64,000 bases of DNA from Tanytarsus gracilentus. Its lineage: Eukaryota; Arthropoda; Insecta; Diptera; Chironomidae. The DNA is taken from positions 1,054,001 through 1,118,000 of the forward strand of contig JAXRKN010000038.1 of the NCBI GenBank assembly GCA_038502055.1, given 5' to 3'. The position numbers and the translations under genes are program-made. Below, piece by piece: positions 23,081-37,207 of the stretch (positions are counted from its first letter, which is position 1; every line of letters begins with the position of its first letter). Under the pieces are notes generated by a model. The model saw only the letters and a program-made list of their open reading frames with translations. It did no database searches and had not been told where the DNA came from.

Positions 23081-24906
23081 CTATGTGAATTTGTAATGAA
23101 GGTGGATGATGAATCGGTAGCAAAATCACCATAATTGAATGTTATGATAAAGATTTTTTAAGTAATTCAAAATAATTTTAATTGGAATCCTTGTTCATTA
23201 ATTAATTAATGCCTTAATCTCATATGAAAATTTATCTTTTGTAAATTTCTCAACTTGTAACAAAACTCTTTATGCAAAGCTTCTCAGAATGTTGCCTTTG
23301 AATGAACCTTTCACCTGTTTCCATAGTTTCTTACTTTGCTATCATCTCTAACAACAAAATTCAATCACCATCATAGCATAAAATATGATATTTTGACACA
23401 TTCTTGTCGTGCACGATCATCATCAATGCGTACTTGGAAAAACTACTTGTTCCATTCTTTTGTAAGGAGTGACAGTGAAGTGAGTTAAGCTTGTGTCACA
23501 TCAAAACCACACGTTTTGAATTTACAATGGAAAAGAATTCTTTCAAGATAAAAAATTCTCTGATCTTTTTTCTTTGCGATGAACATAAAAAATATCTTTT
23601 GTTGCTCTTTTTCAATTCATGACAAATAAAGTGAGTGTTTCACACACCACTCACAGCACGACATCCATATAGAGCTCGATTGGAAAATTATCTTTTAAAC
23701 ACTACATGTGTCTACATTTTCTCTACAATTCTAAAATTGAATGATAATCCATGGGATCATCGAGGTTAATTTGACATGACACAAAAAGCTGATCTCGAAT
23801 TGATGATAAAGTAAAAAAAGTTCAACCTAAATTGCTTCGGTGCTTGATTCTCACGACTTTCCGTAAAAACCGCAAATTGCCTGCGCGAAGTTCACTTGAC
23901 TTCGCTTAAATAATTTACGACCTGTTTCTTTCCGCCAGTGTGTACGATGATAGTGCGGTAGTGCTTAATTGATGAATGATATATTGACTCACTGCATCAC
24001 TTACACACACCTCCCACTTTGGACTCAATTATTCAATTTCCGCTTTTCCCATACTTGTCTTCCACCAATTAATTTCTCATAGAAGCAGCACATGGTGAAT
24101 CGTGACGTAATTAGAAACAAATTTTCCTTCTCTCACCCAACAAATTTGCAACCATATCGCCACTGCTGCCGTCGCTTGTCTGATAATGAATTCCGAACGT
24201 GTATATGCTTGCGGTGCTTTATCGTGCCATTCACTTGATTTTCTTTCTCCTCCGCACATTCATGCTCAATCTTTCAATTTTTATACTTGGGTATTGTTGC
24301 ATAATAATGTAAAAAAAATTGTGAAAACCTTAAAGCTCTTTTCTTACCCCAAACACACAAAAAAAGATCGAAAATCGATGAAATGAAGTCAATGGAGTGA
24401 AGAGATAAAAACAATTCCGATGGAAAAAAATCTCGATTAGCATAATCAATTTAATATCAGTGTATTGCATGAGTAGATTGAAGGAAGCCACAAAATCATC
24501 AACATCTACTCCCGTGCAGAGAGAGAGAAAGAAAAAACCTCCAATATGCGGCAGATTATTTTTCGATTTTCATCGCATTGCGCTATCAATAATTCTTCTT
24601 TTTCTCTCTCTTCATTCCTGAGAGAGAAATTGGATGAAATGAAAATTTGTTGATTGTCAAATTCATCTGCACACACATCAGCCGAAGTATGTAAGTTCAA
24701 AATTGATGAAGAGCGTAAAAATAAACAGATCCCTTTCATCCCATGGTACATTTTCTTATTGTATTGCGAATTTGAGGTAAATTGAAAGCATGTCAATGTG
24801 AATTTGAGGCTTATATTGTGTGACAAATGAAAAAGATGAAAATGTGATCCTTATTTATGTCTTTAATTTGTAATAAAGTTGCTCTAAGGTTTTAAAGTTG
24901 AGATAA

Positions 24907-25016
24907 GTCCTTGTGTAAAATTTAGTGTTTACACATAAATTTATTTATTTTTAAAATGTCAATTTAAAATTTAAGAAAATGATCAAAAATATTTTTTTAA
25001 AATTCTCCACAAGGAC
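24907..25016. repeat. Possible small MITE with short inverted ends
   Basis: GTCCTTGTG on the left and CACAAGGAC on the right are perfect 9-bp inverted copies about 110 bp apart. Further pairing inward is weak (AAAATTT / AAATTTT-like). It lies just left of foldback copy 3 and could be chance. Confidence 0.25.
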
Positions 25017-25104
25017 ATTCTAAAAACCAATTTCATTCCCACATCTCCTTATCAAAAAATGAAGCCATGAGCGTACCAAATGGGAATCAATATCGCTTTA
25101 TAAT

Positions 25105-26090
25105 GAATAAAATAAGTAAAAAAATTAAAATCCCTTTTTTGGACAACTAGGTATTTGCACGGAAAAGTATTAAATAAAATAAAATCAGTAAACATTTTAC
25201 ATTTTTATAATTTTGTTATAGTTTTTGTAAACTTAAAACTAAATTTTGGTATTTTTTTATCGAACATATTAAACATATGTATGCAATACTTGAATGAATT
25301 TAATATTGGAATTTAAGATCAAAAATTAGAGAAGTGGAGCGAATTTTTCTGTTTGATGTTTTGTAAAACCGCTCCACGTCTCAAATTTTTGGATCATAAA
25401 TTAAAATATAAATTTCAATCAATTATTGCATACATAATTTTAATATGTTTCGATAAAGCAAATACCAAAAGTTAGTTTTAAGTTTAAAAGATAGATATAA
25501 AAAAATGTATAAAAATGTAAAATGTTTACTGATTTTATTTTATTTAATACTTTTCCGTGCGAAATACCTAGTTGTCCAAAGAGAAGGGAGTGTTGTTAAA
25601 TTTTTTTCTTATTTTTTTGCCCTTTTTCCTGATCAATTTATTGTATTAATTTGGTAACAATAATTGCTGTTTGAAATTTGAGCATGTGAAGGTTTGAATT
25701 GTTCGCGTGCAAGATTTTAATTTCACCGTTATGATTGACTGTTTTATTGGTTCCAACAAGAATTAACTCTTTCTAAAATTATTATTTATTTCATCTTTGG
25801 TAACATGAATGATTTTGCACTTCTTCTCTCGTTATCTTTAATCTTGTCACTGTATGAAAATGAATTGGGGGTACGACAGTGAGAGCGCATGATTATCGAG
25901 GGAAGAGGGTGAGTGGTGAAGTTGATGGTGTTGAAGTATTGGAGCGCATGTAAGAATTTTTTTTTTAAATATTTTTTGACCGTTTTTTTACACAACATCT
26001 GTTGCTTCGCAACAGCTGTTGAGCAAGATCGTCACATAGAGAAGAGAGAGTTGAGACGATTGTGTGGAAATAAGAGAGAAGGGAGAAAAA
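25105..26090. repeat. Foldback repeat family, copy 3
   Basis: Same order as copy 2: a left arm from GAATAAAATAAGTAAAAAAA to about 25342, a short loop, a right arm from 25366 to about 25618, then a tail matching copy 2 to AGAGAAGGGAGAAAAA at 26090. The left arm has accumulated many small deletions while the right arm and tail stay close to copy 2. Shared diagnostic blocks are CTAGTTGTCCAAAGAGAAGG, AATTGGGGGTACGACAGTGA and GAAGTATTGGAGCGCATG. The first tail hairpin persists with one mismatch (25993-26021); the second is destroyed. No coding sequence; inserted within tubulin intron 1. Confidence 0.85.
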
Positions 26091-29000
26091 TGAAATTTAA
26101 CGAAAAATGAATTCATCACGAAGGAAAGTTTAACATTGCGAGCAATTCGTCTTCGAATGTTTCAGGCATCTGCGACCGCAAGGCACTCTCCTTCATCATC
26201 TCAAATGGAAAATAATAAAAAAGTCCCTTTCATCACCTTCATATCGAGAAAGATGGAAAAACTGAATTTATGATGATAAAAATTGCGGTTGGCTGTTGTC
26301 GCTATAAAATTGTCTCTTGCTCCTTCCAATCTATCAATACCGTCAACACATTGTAACCGAAAATAATTTTGCATTTCGCATTTTATTATTGTTATTTCGG
26401 CAGAAAGCCATAAAAGTTGTGCAGACGATATGGCAGTGAAAATCGAATTGCATGAATCGATCGTAAAGAATAATTTTGTTCATACATGCCGACAACGCAA
26501 ACTATACAATGAAAAAAATTCTACCTTCGTTTATGACTGATTACTTTTTTTTACTTTAAGCTTGAAATGTGTATGCGATTCACGTCAAAAGCGAGTCTGA
26601 GATATGGAAGAAAATTGCGCATGTTGAGGCATTAGAAAGAGGTTTTTTCAATTGCCATTTCACAGCTAGAAATTAATCAATAGCTAATTTATCATCCATA
26701 CATAACCACGTTGAATAGGTAAATTGAATTTATAATTAATGTTTTATCTCTTTTTTGCACCTCCAATTTGAAAAGCGATTAAAATTCTTCTTACTTCTCC
26801 AGCAGTTTTACAATTTTTTCTCGTTGGCCGTAAATTTTTCCGCGTGGAATTTAATGAGATGAGAATTTTTAAAAAAATTTAAAATTGCTGCATGAATGTG
26901 GTGCAATTTCAAAAACTCCGACTTAGCGGGGTATTAAATGAGGTTATTTACCTCAATATTTTAAGGTAGCATTTTTTAACCTCAACTCACGACCTTTTAA
27001 TAGCCATGCTCGGCTGCTTTCTCTCCACATTGATTTATGATTGCATATCACCTCAAGGAGAAAATTTAACCATGACACGAGGCGAGGAAAAATCTTTTAA
27101 TAGAATTCCAAACGACAACAATTGATCGATACGCACGCATTTGTCTTCATGACAGATCATTACGAAATGGAATTTTGAATCAATGAAAGTTGGATAGTAA
27201 ATTGATTTCTGTACCGTACAGCCTGACTTTATGACTCCTTCAGTGGTGTGCATCTTCCAAAAATAGCTTTTTTACATACCTAGAAGAAAAAATATAAAAT
27301 TAATATTTTGTATAAAAAAAATAAATTTATGAAATATTTCAGAAGGGTTTCGATGAAAAATCAGCCGCAAAGCTTTTGGTGTTTTTTTAGCTTAATATAA
27401 AATGCTATCAAATTGCGCAATAAAAATTAATCTCGTGATTTTGTTACTGCCGGCATTTTCTGTCGTTAATCCTCAGCTGAGTAGAGAGGGTGGATGGAGA
27501 AGAAGATTAATAGCGTGACATGAATATGCAACATTGGAACTTTTTATTACGAGTGAATCTCTTGTGTCAGCAATTTTATTATTGAGCCGCTTCTTAATTT
27601 ATGGAGATTAAATTTAATGAAATTCAAAACATCGTCACGTGCGCGAAGGGAGTGAGGAAAAAGTTTATTTCTACCTTCGCATTCGTGGTGCGTGTGTCAA
27701 TTGAATTGTAATTGCGATGCTTCACTTCATTCTCATCTGCCCTTGACGTAAATCGTCAATAAAGATATTGGAAGCAAGATTTATGGCCGTGCCACGCCTT
27801 TCGATCAGAATTTTGTTCGGCTTATGGAGCATTAAGTAGAAGAGTATGCTGATAAACTTTAATTAACTTCATGCACTCGAGCAGATCATTAGATTGAAGC
27901 CTCATAAGTCATTAGCGTACAGCATTATTTTCACACTCAACTACAAGAAGACTTTCACCTCATTTTCCACCTGTGTACAATTTTTCGGTCACATTTAATT
28001 TGAAATTATAATTCATTAATTTTGCATGTGGGTTCAATGTGAAAATTTAATTTAAATTTTAATGCAATTTTTCGGCTAGAATAATTTTTAACCTCATTAA
28101 ACTTTCCAAAATTGATTCAGGTGTTTTGCGGGAATTTTCAAATAATGCGCATCGCATTGATGATAATTTAAAAAGTGTTTAACTAAATTAATTTCTGCAA
28201 ACAAATTTTTGAAAATAAATTTCCCTCCTTGCACACAAGTCGATATAGTATAAAGTCACTGACTTCATAAAACTCACATGCAATGTAATTCTATCCTTTC
28301 TCATCACACTCATGTCATTCGACACGGAAAATTCTATTGAAGGAAGACATCCACATGCAGCTCAGTCTTGCAATATCACTCAATTTTTTTCCACCAGTGT
28401 CAATCGTAATTGATGACATGTGTTAAGCCCCTCGATATTTCCAACACATACTCACTCATGCTGTCACATAAAGTTCTAGTTTTTCGCTTCGCTTTAGCGA
28501 TTTTTTCTTACTCTCGTACTGCCCCATAATTACCGCGTACACGAAATGTCTCTCTTATAAAGAAATTGTAACGTTAAAGTTTTTTTCTTTTCTTAATTTA
28601 ATATTTTCGGGTAATTGACTTCATGTTTCATGTTGATGAAAGAAACACCCGAGGAGTGTAAGCATATTACAAAAATAGAGCTGCATTTAAAACTTAACAG
28701 AAGAAAGAGAGAGAATATTCATTCCTCTTAGTTGCTTTTGTAAAATTTTTCATTTTAAGAAGTGAGAAAAATAAGAAGTGAAGGTGAAATGTTAGAATGG
28801 AGTTTGAGCACAAGCACGTACTGCATGATGGATGAAGTGAAAAAGATTTTTTCAGCTATGTGACGTGGATTATGAAAGAGATATGATTTAAAGATTCTTT
28901 TTTAGTTCATGACATTGTTTTTCTAGTTGGCATCAGTGGATTTATTAAATTAATTATTCTTGAATCGGGATTTAATCGTTTGGACTTGCATTAGAATGTA

Positions 29001-32000
29001 ATTGAGATGCATTATCTATTTGAACTAGGCAAGTGACAAAAATTGTAATTTATTATTTTTTGTGATCTTCAATTAATTAATTTTTAAAATTTCTCTTAAT
29101 AATACAATCTTTAAAATTTTATACCTAATGAGTTTTAATTTTTAAATAAAGTTTAAACCCACAATTTTTCTCTTTAAATAAAAATCATGGTCTGCTTTGA
29201 AAAATAATCAAAATGCTTCTTCAAACTTCATAAAATTCCAATCAAAAAGTGATTTTTTATCTTTGCCGTGATGCACTTCATGATCATCATAAAAACGAAA
29301 TAAAGATGATTTTTCAATGGCTCTAATCAATGAATCTTTTTCATCAGAAAAAAATTGCAGCGTAATAATATCAATATCCAGCAGCTCATCATCATCACTA
29401 TGATTGCGAGTAATTTTTTAAACATATTGTACCTGATTAAAAATCCAATTCAAATTAAGTGATGGAAAAATTCTTCTCTTTACAACCTAATTGCCGCACA
29501 GATTTATGCTACATGATACACACAGTGAATCCCGCTTCAGTTTATTACTTTAATTGTGGAAGAGAGAAAAATATTAAACAGGCCACTGCCGCCACTGCAG
29601 CGCAACGAATTCCTAATTAGATTTCTTTTCCGATTCAATTTTCTTATGCCACATAAACACGCTGCGAGAAGTTGTTAAAGAAATTTTAACCTTTCAAATG
29701 AAATGTTCCTTCGAGTGTTATTGCCGACTTGTTCGAGAAAGACTTGAGAAGAATCGTTTCAGTATGTGTCATAAAATTAACAGCAACAAACATCGAAAAG
29801 ACATGAAACACATGTGAGCGTTGAGTCCGAACAACAGAAGGAAATGGCTGGAGTGCATTTGCTATGTGAGAAACTACAAAATTGCTGTTGATGTGTGTAA
29901 TTGATAGCAATCCAGCAAATTTTTCAAATAACTGTTGTTGAAATTTCTCTCCGAGCTCCGGAGGAATCGAGAGCAACAGCTCGCAATGTCGAGAAATGAA
30001 AGGAAGAGAAATTGGCTGCAAATTTATTTCATTTTTATGCTTTGTTCCTTTTGTTGACTCATAAATTCATTCAATTGAATTCAACTCATGCTGTACTCTC
30101 GCATGTGAGAATTCATATATGACATCACAGGGTTGTTGGGGTTGCGAAGAGAAATCACTTGTGAAAATTGAGACAGGAATGACTTTGAAATTGAGGAAAT
30201 ATAAAATTTATTTTCACGCGAAATTTTCACAGCTCAAATTGTGTTCGAGCGATTATTTGCAATGTTGCAAACTAAACTGTGGATATCCCTACAGGAAATT
30301 AGCTCTCGCCAAAAATCATTAAACGCAAAACATGACCGAAAAATAGCGGGAAGAGAGGAGTGGGATGAACATTTTCGACAGCCGCACAGTACATAATTGA
30401 AAATGCATCATGAGCACTTGTTATCACACACCATACGTCCTCATAATTTCCTACATAAGAGCATTTTGTGCTGCCAACAGAGCATTTTTTTTCTGTTTTT
30501 AAATGTTAAATTTAAATGTTACACAAAAAGCGATTGTGTGACTTTGTTAATATTTTTCATATTAATTGTATTCGATGAGTGAGCACACAGTTTGTGCCAT
30601 GGAGATAAATTAAATGAAAGTTTATTGTATGAAAAAGTTGGCAGGATTTACAGTCAGAATGACTCAATTAGAAGTAAAATCTAACAACTTTATTACACTC
30701 GCTTCAAAGAATTCTTATTGGCACTAAAAATAACTTCGAGCTGTGCGAGTCTTGCAAAGATTAAAGGTTCATAGAACTTTTAATTAGAGAGTTTTATGAG
30801 TTTATCTCTCCGCGGCGAGGACCATCAAAAAAAGTAAACATAGATATAAGTGGCTCGATTTCTAATTCAATTACATTATGCGCTAAGCGAGATGAAAGGT
30901 GGAAGAGGAAGAAAAATTTAATCAAACTTTTTTCTTTCCTATAAAAATGAATTTTTGTCGATTTGCAAAGAAACCTCTTAGAAATAAATAGACCGAGTGA
31001 AAGGAACTTTCGGACGTTCTCGATGTAATTGAGCGACATGAACCGGTTGAGATTTATTGACAGATAATCAGCATTTACCTTTCATCGTCAAAAAGGTACA
31101 TCAATGAGTGAGATGCGATGCCGGTTCCTCAATTTGTTTTCTACCCCCTCCCTTCCTCGTCTCATTTCAATCGTTCGCTCACGAATATGTCAATATGTCA
31201 GATGCAGGTGGATACATAAGACAGGCGAAAACTAACGAAATGAGGCAAGCGAGAGAGAAAATGAGATAATGAGAAAGTCGATGGAGAATGTGCGATATCG
31301 TGATTTATTCTTCATCTTATTTCCTCCACTTCACAATCTAGCAATTACCAAAAAAACTTCCGATAGTCTTTAAGTGAACAAACAAATCGATTCGATTGGT
31401 AATGATGTTGAAGACGATAGATTGAAAATATTTGAGAAAGTTTTATCTCGAAAAATGATGAAAATTATTTATCGAGAGTTTAATATTTTTCGAGTAAACA
31501 CCTCAAATTTCAATTTCATTCGTGAGATCTCGATGATTGAAAATCAACAGAAATAATAAAAGTTTTGAATCAAAACAAAAGAAATTGAAAGTTCATTGTG
31601 ACTTTCTCAAGACCTCTTATCGTCATCATCAAACATTTTTATTTGCCATTAGGTCATAACCCTTCATTTGTTTTTTCAAAGAGAAATTTAATTTTTGTCT
31701 AAATGAAAAGAGCGCTAATAATGATTTTAATCGCTGTTAATAACCAGACCTCTCGAAATAACATAAAAAAAAGTTACACACTGCATCGTTTACTTCCTCT
31801 CTAAACACTTCTTCACAAGAAACTTGTAAATTGATTTTTCTTTCATTATTTATTTTTCATTTCATTCATGACTCGCTTTTGTGTAACTTCACAAAACAAA
31901 ATTCATTATTCTTTTGCTCCAACTCGCATTTTTACGATAACTGCTCCAGTATTTTATGCATGACGAAATTCAAAGTTCAACTTTTTAATTAGTTTCTTAG

Positions 32001-35000
32001 TTACTTCATTTACTGAAAAGTTGAGTTGCTAAGTGCCGCTGAAAGCATTTGAGTTTAAAAGTGTAAGGATGAAGAGAATTAAATCCATTAACACATTTTA
32101 GGTTAAAATTTCATCCTCTCACCGTTTGATTAAAGAATGGAATTAAATTTTTAATTAAAAATTTGCATTTAGGTAAGTTTTAAGTGCAACTTCTTGGACG
32201 ATGATTTTTATGTTAATTTAAATGATTCAATTTGTGTGCGGTAGCAGTCTATAATTACGCCACTAATTGCGGAATCAAATGCTTAGTGATGACTTACTGT
32301 CATGGTGATGATCATCATAATGGTTGGAAATTTTTAATGCTGTGCAAATAGAGATAAAGTACAAGAATTGAAATCTATCGAGTCGAATCGTTTACATAAA
32401 ATTATGCAAATCGGCGAATCATCGTGAAACATTAGACATGGATGAATTTCCATCTTCCTTTCGAAAAAAAAATCAAATTACAGCATTCACTAGTGCACGG
32501 CGTGCGATAATTTCACCTTTTTTCTTCATCAAAGAGCTGAGACTCGAGAACGACAAGATTGACTCGTCAAAAAAATTTAAATTATTTCTTCTTCTCCTCG
32601 TGGTGTGTTCACATCGCTTTTTTGAATAACTGTACGCTATTATGCGTAATGATTGCAAATTACACACGAATATGAAACTTGAAATGAAATTTTTGGAGAC
32701 AAAAATGGCTTAACTGAATCATGCAAGTGACGGGAAAGGTTCATCGGTTTCGGAACATCTTCATTGCGTGACGCAATTTCCTGATACATTAACCTCACTT
32801 TTAGTGTAAGAATGTTCTTTGCACGCAATGTCAATTTTCCGATATGAAGGTCTCAAGTGCGATGCTTGATGGACGATTTTTTAAAGGAATTATCCGCGCG
32901 TGAAATTAATTAAGAGTGAACGGATTTTCTCTGTGTGTAAGTGTGTTTCATCGATGCCGCTATTTACATTCAAATTTAATGAAAATAATTTCCAAACTTT
33001 TTCTCGTTCCGATTTGTGTTCGACGCTAATTTAAATTCCAACAAAGGTTTTCTTTTTTATCATTCTCTCTTTTCAAGCGAGAGGATTTCATTAGCATATT
33101 TGAATCTGTAGAATCTAAGCAAGGTCCACATTTTATGTTGAGTGAAAAGGCGAAATTGCAAGCGTTGTTAACTGAACTAGAATTTTTTGTTAATTCTTTA
33201 CACGAAACAATTTAGAAAATTATCATGCGAACATTCGATTGAAGGCAAAGTCAGGAATAATTATATCTATTTAACCCAATTTGTCTTCATTATCATTTCT
33301 CATCTCTATCTTTCTCATTTTGGACTCGGATGCCTTCAATTTGGCCTTAAATGATATACAGAGCACGCAATAAGACACAATTATTGTTCTGATCGTTGCC
33401 GAAATAAAAATTAGAGCGACATTTGTCCTCTGTTGGATGTGATGTGTAAGCAAGAAGACAACATTTTTCGTCTTGGCGAGGCGTTGTGAAGAATTTCATT
33501 TGTACGAGACGTGAAAATGAACTGCGAAAGGAGAAAAAGACAAATGATGACGGAGTGATATAATGAAATTGCATTTGGCGAGGCGGATAGCACGAAAAAA
33601 AGAGTAAATCCAATTTCCATTGATGTCAATGTGAATTTAGAGACGAGCTTGCATTACCTCAATCACATGGACCGCACAGCACGACTTCTGTGGCAAATTA
33701 ATTATCAATTCAATTTATATCGCAAACTATATGGTTTGCGGTACTTTTCGACTATGTCATTTCGTTTGTAATTTCGTAATTAGGCAAAATGATTTGGTGA
33801 AAATTGGCTTGACAATTTTGCTAATTAATTAGCATGAATTTCGTTTATGAGGTGTCCTAACGGCATTTTAACAGTTGACGATAAAGTTTTGGTGAAAATA
33901 ACGGTCTATTTTTTATGTCTAACGGAGATATTAAAAAAAATATCGAACGACTCTCTCTGCTGCATATCTGCAATATTTCAAAATTCAATCTTGTTTCTCT
34001 CATAATTGAATATTTCAGTAGCCCCACTTCTCATTCACTCACGTCAGGCCATTGATTAAAAACATTCATAAAAAAGTGAGTGGAAAAAAGAGAACACGAA
34101 GAGGAATAAAAAATGAAGACCTTCCCAAAATCTCGCTCTCTCTATTCATGAATATATGTACACGGTATGCATGATGCACATCTAACGAAGAAGAAATATT
34201 TTCTCACTGTATGATTGTTGTTATTGTTGACGATGTGCTTTTTCTATTCAACGTCGTTATTCTTTCTCTGCCGCCGTGATGAGAGGATATTTGCATGTTT
34301 TATTAGAGAAATTTGATTTAATGGAATAATTTGGTGCTACCTGGAATTCTTTTTCAGTGACCTGTTATTCAACTCATTGAATTCGATTTTTTTGCAAATT
34401 TGTTTCGATGCATTGAACATAAAAATTTAAAACCCCAAAGAATGAAAATTATAAACACCCCAAAATGCCGCACATTTCTCTAATTTCAAATCTAAGATAA
34501 ATTTAAATCATCTTGACGCGTGAGACATAAACCATGTGAGTTATTCTTTCAAAAGAGTAAAAATAACATATTATTGTACGGCAAGAGAGACTTAGACGGA
34601 AATAAATGATAAATGATTCATTTCGGCGTGGAACGAGAACATATAATAAGTGCATCAGAGTGTTTCAAAGTAGTATCATCGTCGACTGTGGTGCCATTTA
34701 ACATAATCATCGTCGTTTGTTTTCTTGCTCGCTATGAGACAGCGAAACAGAATCAGAGTGTTATGTGCGGATAATATATGTTTGCATTTAAGCCTCGGCT
34801 CACTGCACAAAACTAACTCATTTGAGACTGGTGGATATTTCTGCATAAAATCATTCGCTGCTTTGTTTAATTTTCAATTAAATCGATTACAAATCACAAT
34901 GTTTCACCATGTATGCGCTCATGTGGAGTGAGAGTATATTTGCAGTAAGCTTTGAAATGTGAAAATGCATTTATGACGACAGAAAAAACATCGATACGAT

Positions 35001-36204
35001 TTTAATACTTTATTGAATTCCCATCAAGTGCATTAAACACAGAATATTCGATGGTCTCCCAAATTTAAGCTTTAATCACTCGAAACACATTTTTACGATG
35101 ATGAATTTCATCAATTTGTGACGCATATAAATTTTAAGCCTCGAGAAGTGAGAAAAAGTCATTAATATTATTTTTATTATGCTCGCCTCTAATATTTCAT
35201 AATTCAAGCGACTCACAGAGATCTCTCTGAAAAGGACTTTCAAGCATAAACATCGCTTCGTTCATTTTGCGGGCTATAAATAAAATTTTATATTTCCGTG
35301 AGTTCAATAAACTTGCACTTGAGCATATATATATTTTTTTATACTTGAGTTAGAAGTTTTTCTTCTCTTATTTTAATTGCTCCGCTCTTCTTGTTCCTCA
35401 TTCTCGCCTCGTGCCGCGTGATAGTTCTCGCGGATGAAATAAATGTACACAGAGGAGATGATGATGATCATGTTGAAGAATAATAAGCGACGGGTAGAGA
35501 TTCATAAATCAATTTGATCTATGGTAAATGATTCAAGCCAATTGTACTATGAAGTGATTTTTATTCGCATTTAATCAGCAAAAAAGGAGCTGGGGGATTA
35601 CGATTTTCAATGCCCAACTTACAAAATTAATTTCATTCAATGGAAAGTTCGACAGTTGAAGAAAATGAGGACAGAGAAAGAGAGTGAAATTAATCTCGTA
35701 CCGTATTCACTCAGCATGATTCTAATTCATGAAATTAGGGGTAAAAGAGTATTTTCATTTATATCAGTGGTAAATTTGGCACTCGACACCAAAGAAATTA
35801 ATCAACTTTTTTCTCTCGCTGCTGTCGCCGCAGTCTTTTAGCGTTAAGAACATTGTCTGATGCCAATTTTCTCTTTCTCTCTCGCGATAAATTTGTTAAG
35901 TTAGATTTGACTTCATTAGTTTAGCTTAGGTGAAAGTTTAAACTATTGAGATGTTCTTAAAAACTTTCTCGCAAATATTCTGGCATAAAATAAAAAAATG
36001 CTTCAGAAACTCTTTCACATGCGAGATAATCAGGTCGAAAAGTAAATTTTTTTACGTACGTATTAATTAATTAATTCCCTCTTTGCTTCACTTTTTCTTA
36101 CAATCGCCTCTCACTCTATCGGCTCGATGTCATCAAGCCAATTAATAAATATTTTCTCTCGTTTTTTATTCTTCACCATCGTCTCGTACATGTTTTGCAG
36201 TTCA

Positions 36205-36214
36205 CTATTTTTAG
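36205..36214 (+). promoter_or_regulatory. MEF2-type site in tubulin intron 1
   Basis: CTATTTTTAG matches the MEF2 consensus exactly. betaTub60D is a known target of MEF2 in Drosophila mesoderm, which gives the match some meaning. In sequence this AT-rich several such sites are expected by chance in 64 kb, so this is only a candidate. Confidence 0.2.
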
Positions 36215-36680
36215 TAAACACCAATTAAGGGGCGACAATAAAAAAGTTAGACTTGCACATGCAAAATGTTCAATCATCTCCGCAAATTATCATTTACAGT
36301 TTATGGGATTATTCATGTGAGAGTAGCATTTTAGCCGATACTTAAGTGTGATTAAATCGATTTTTTTATGCAGCCAGTGTAAACTGCTTTGCTATGTTTT
36401 TAGCGTAACCCACACTAGTGTGGTAACGCTTATATGCTCGTATTTCCGTCGTCTGTCTGTCTGTTCCAGTGAGATCTCGGCCCCTGGACCAGCTAGAGAC
36501 TTCGGGTTTTCGCCAGATGATAGGTCTTGGGGTCTATATTAGCCCATTTTAGGAATTTTTTGGGTCATGACCATAGGTCGTGCCACGGACAGCCATAATG
36601 TCCATTTTTCATACAAAATTGCACTTATATGGCTTCATGGGTATCGTTGAACTCGGGATTGGACCAGGAATTGGTTGCTA

Positions 36681-37031
36681 GTGGAACATGGTGGAAAGTG
36701 GAACATGATGGAAAATGGAACATAATGGAAAATGGAACATAATGGAAAATGGAACATAATGGAAAATGGAACATAATGGAAAATGGAACATGATGGAAAA
36801 TGGAACATGATGAAAAATGGAACATGATGGAAAATGGAACATGATGGAAAATGGAACACGATGGAAAATGGAAATGATGAAAATGGAAATAATGGAAAAT
36901 GGAACATGATGGAAAATGAAATAATGGAAAATGGAACATGATGGAAAATGGAAATAATGGAAAATGGAACATGATGGAAAATGGAACATAATGGAAAATG
37001 GACATGATGGAAAATGGACATAATGGAAAAT
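36681..37031 (+). repeat. 17-bp minisatellite, about 20 units
   Basis: The unit is GGAACATAATGGAAAAT with variants (CATGATGG, occasional loss of two bases). As 17 is not a multiple of 3 and the unit has no stop on the minus strand, all three minus frames stay open for more than 120 codons and read as Phe/His/Ser/Ile/Pro repeats. These are not genes. Confidence 0.95.
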
Positions 37032-37144
37032 ACTCTTAATATATTTCTCTAAGCCTTCCCAATTTTTCATATATAGGAAAAATTTTCTCTCAAGCTCATT
37101 TATATTTCAACCACGGAAGAGTCACATGTATAGGTTGGTTTATA

Positions 37145-37207
37145 GGCTTCCCCAAGGCTTCACCTAAAAGGCTTCCCCAAGGCTTCACCTAAAAGGCTTC
37201 CCCAAAA
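37145..37207 (+). repeat. 25-bp direct repeat, 2.5 units
   Basis: Unit GGCTTCCCCAAGGCTTCACC followed by TAAAA, twice perfectly and then partially. It lies near the right end of element A. Confidence 0.9.

Noticed and set aside
29686..30021. 111-codon minus frame inside tubulin intron 1
   Set aside because: Starts at a TTG, has no ATG until late, shows no domain and no splice context.
33710..33760. Short hairpin CGCAAAC / GTTTGCG
   Set aside because: A 7-bp stem is too short to call a structured RNA.
36625..37070. Three overlapping minus-strand frames of 126-130 codons
   Set aside because: Produced by the 17-bp minisatellite, which lacks a stop in any frame.
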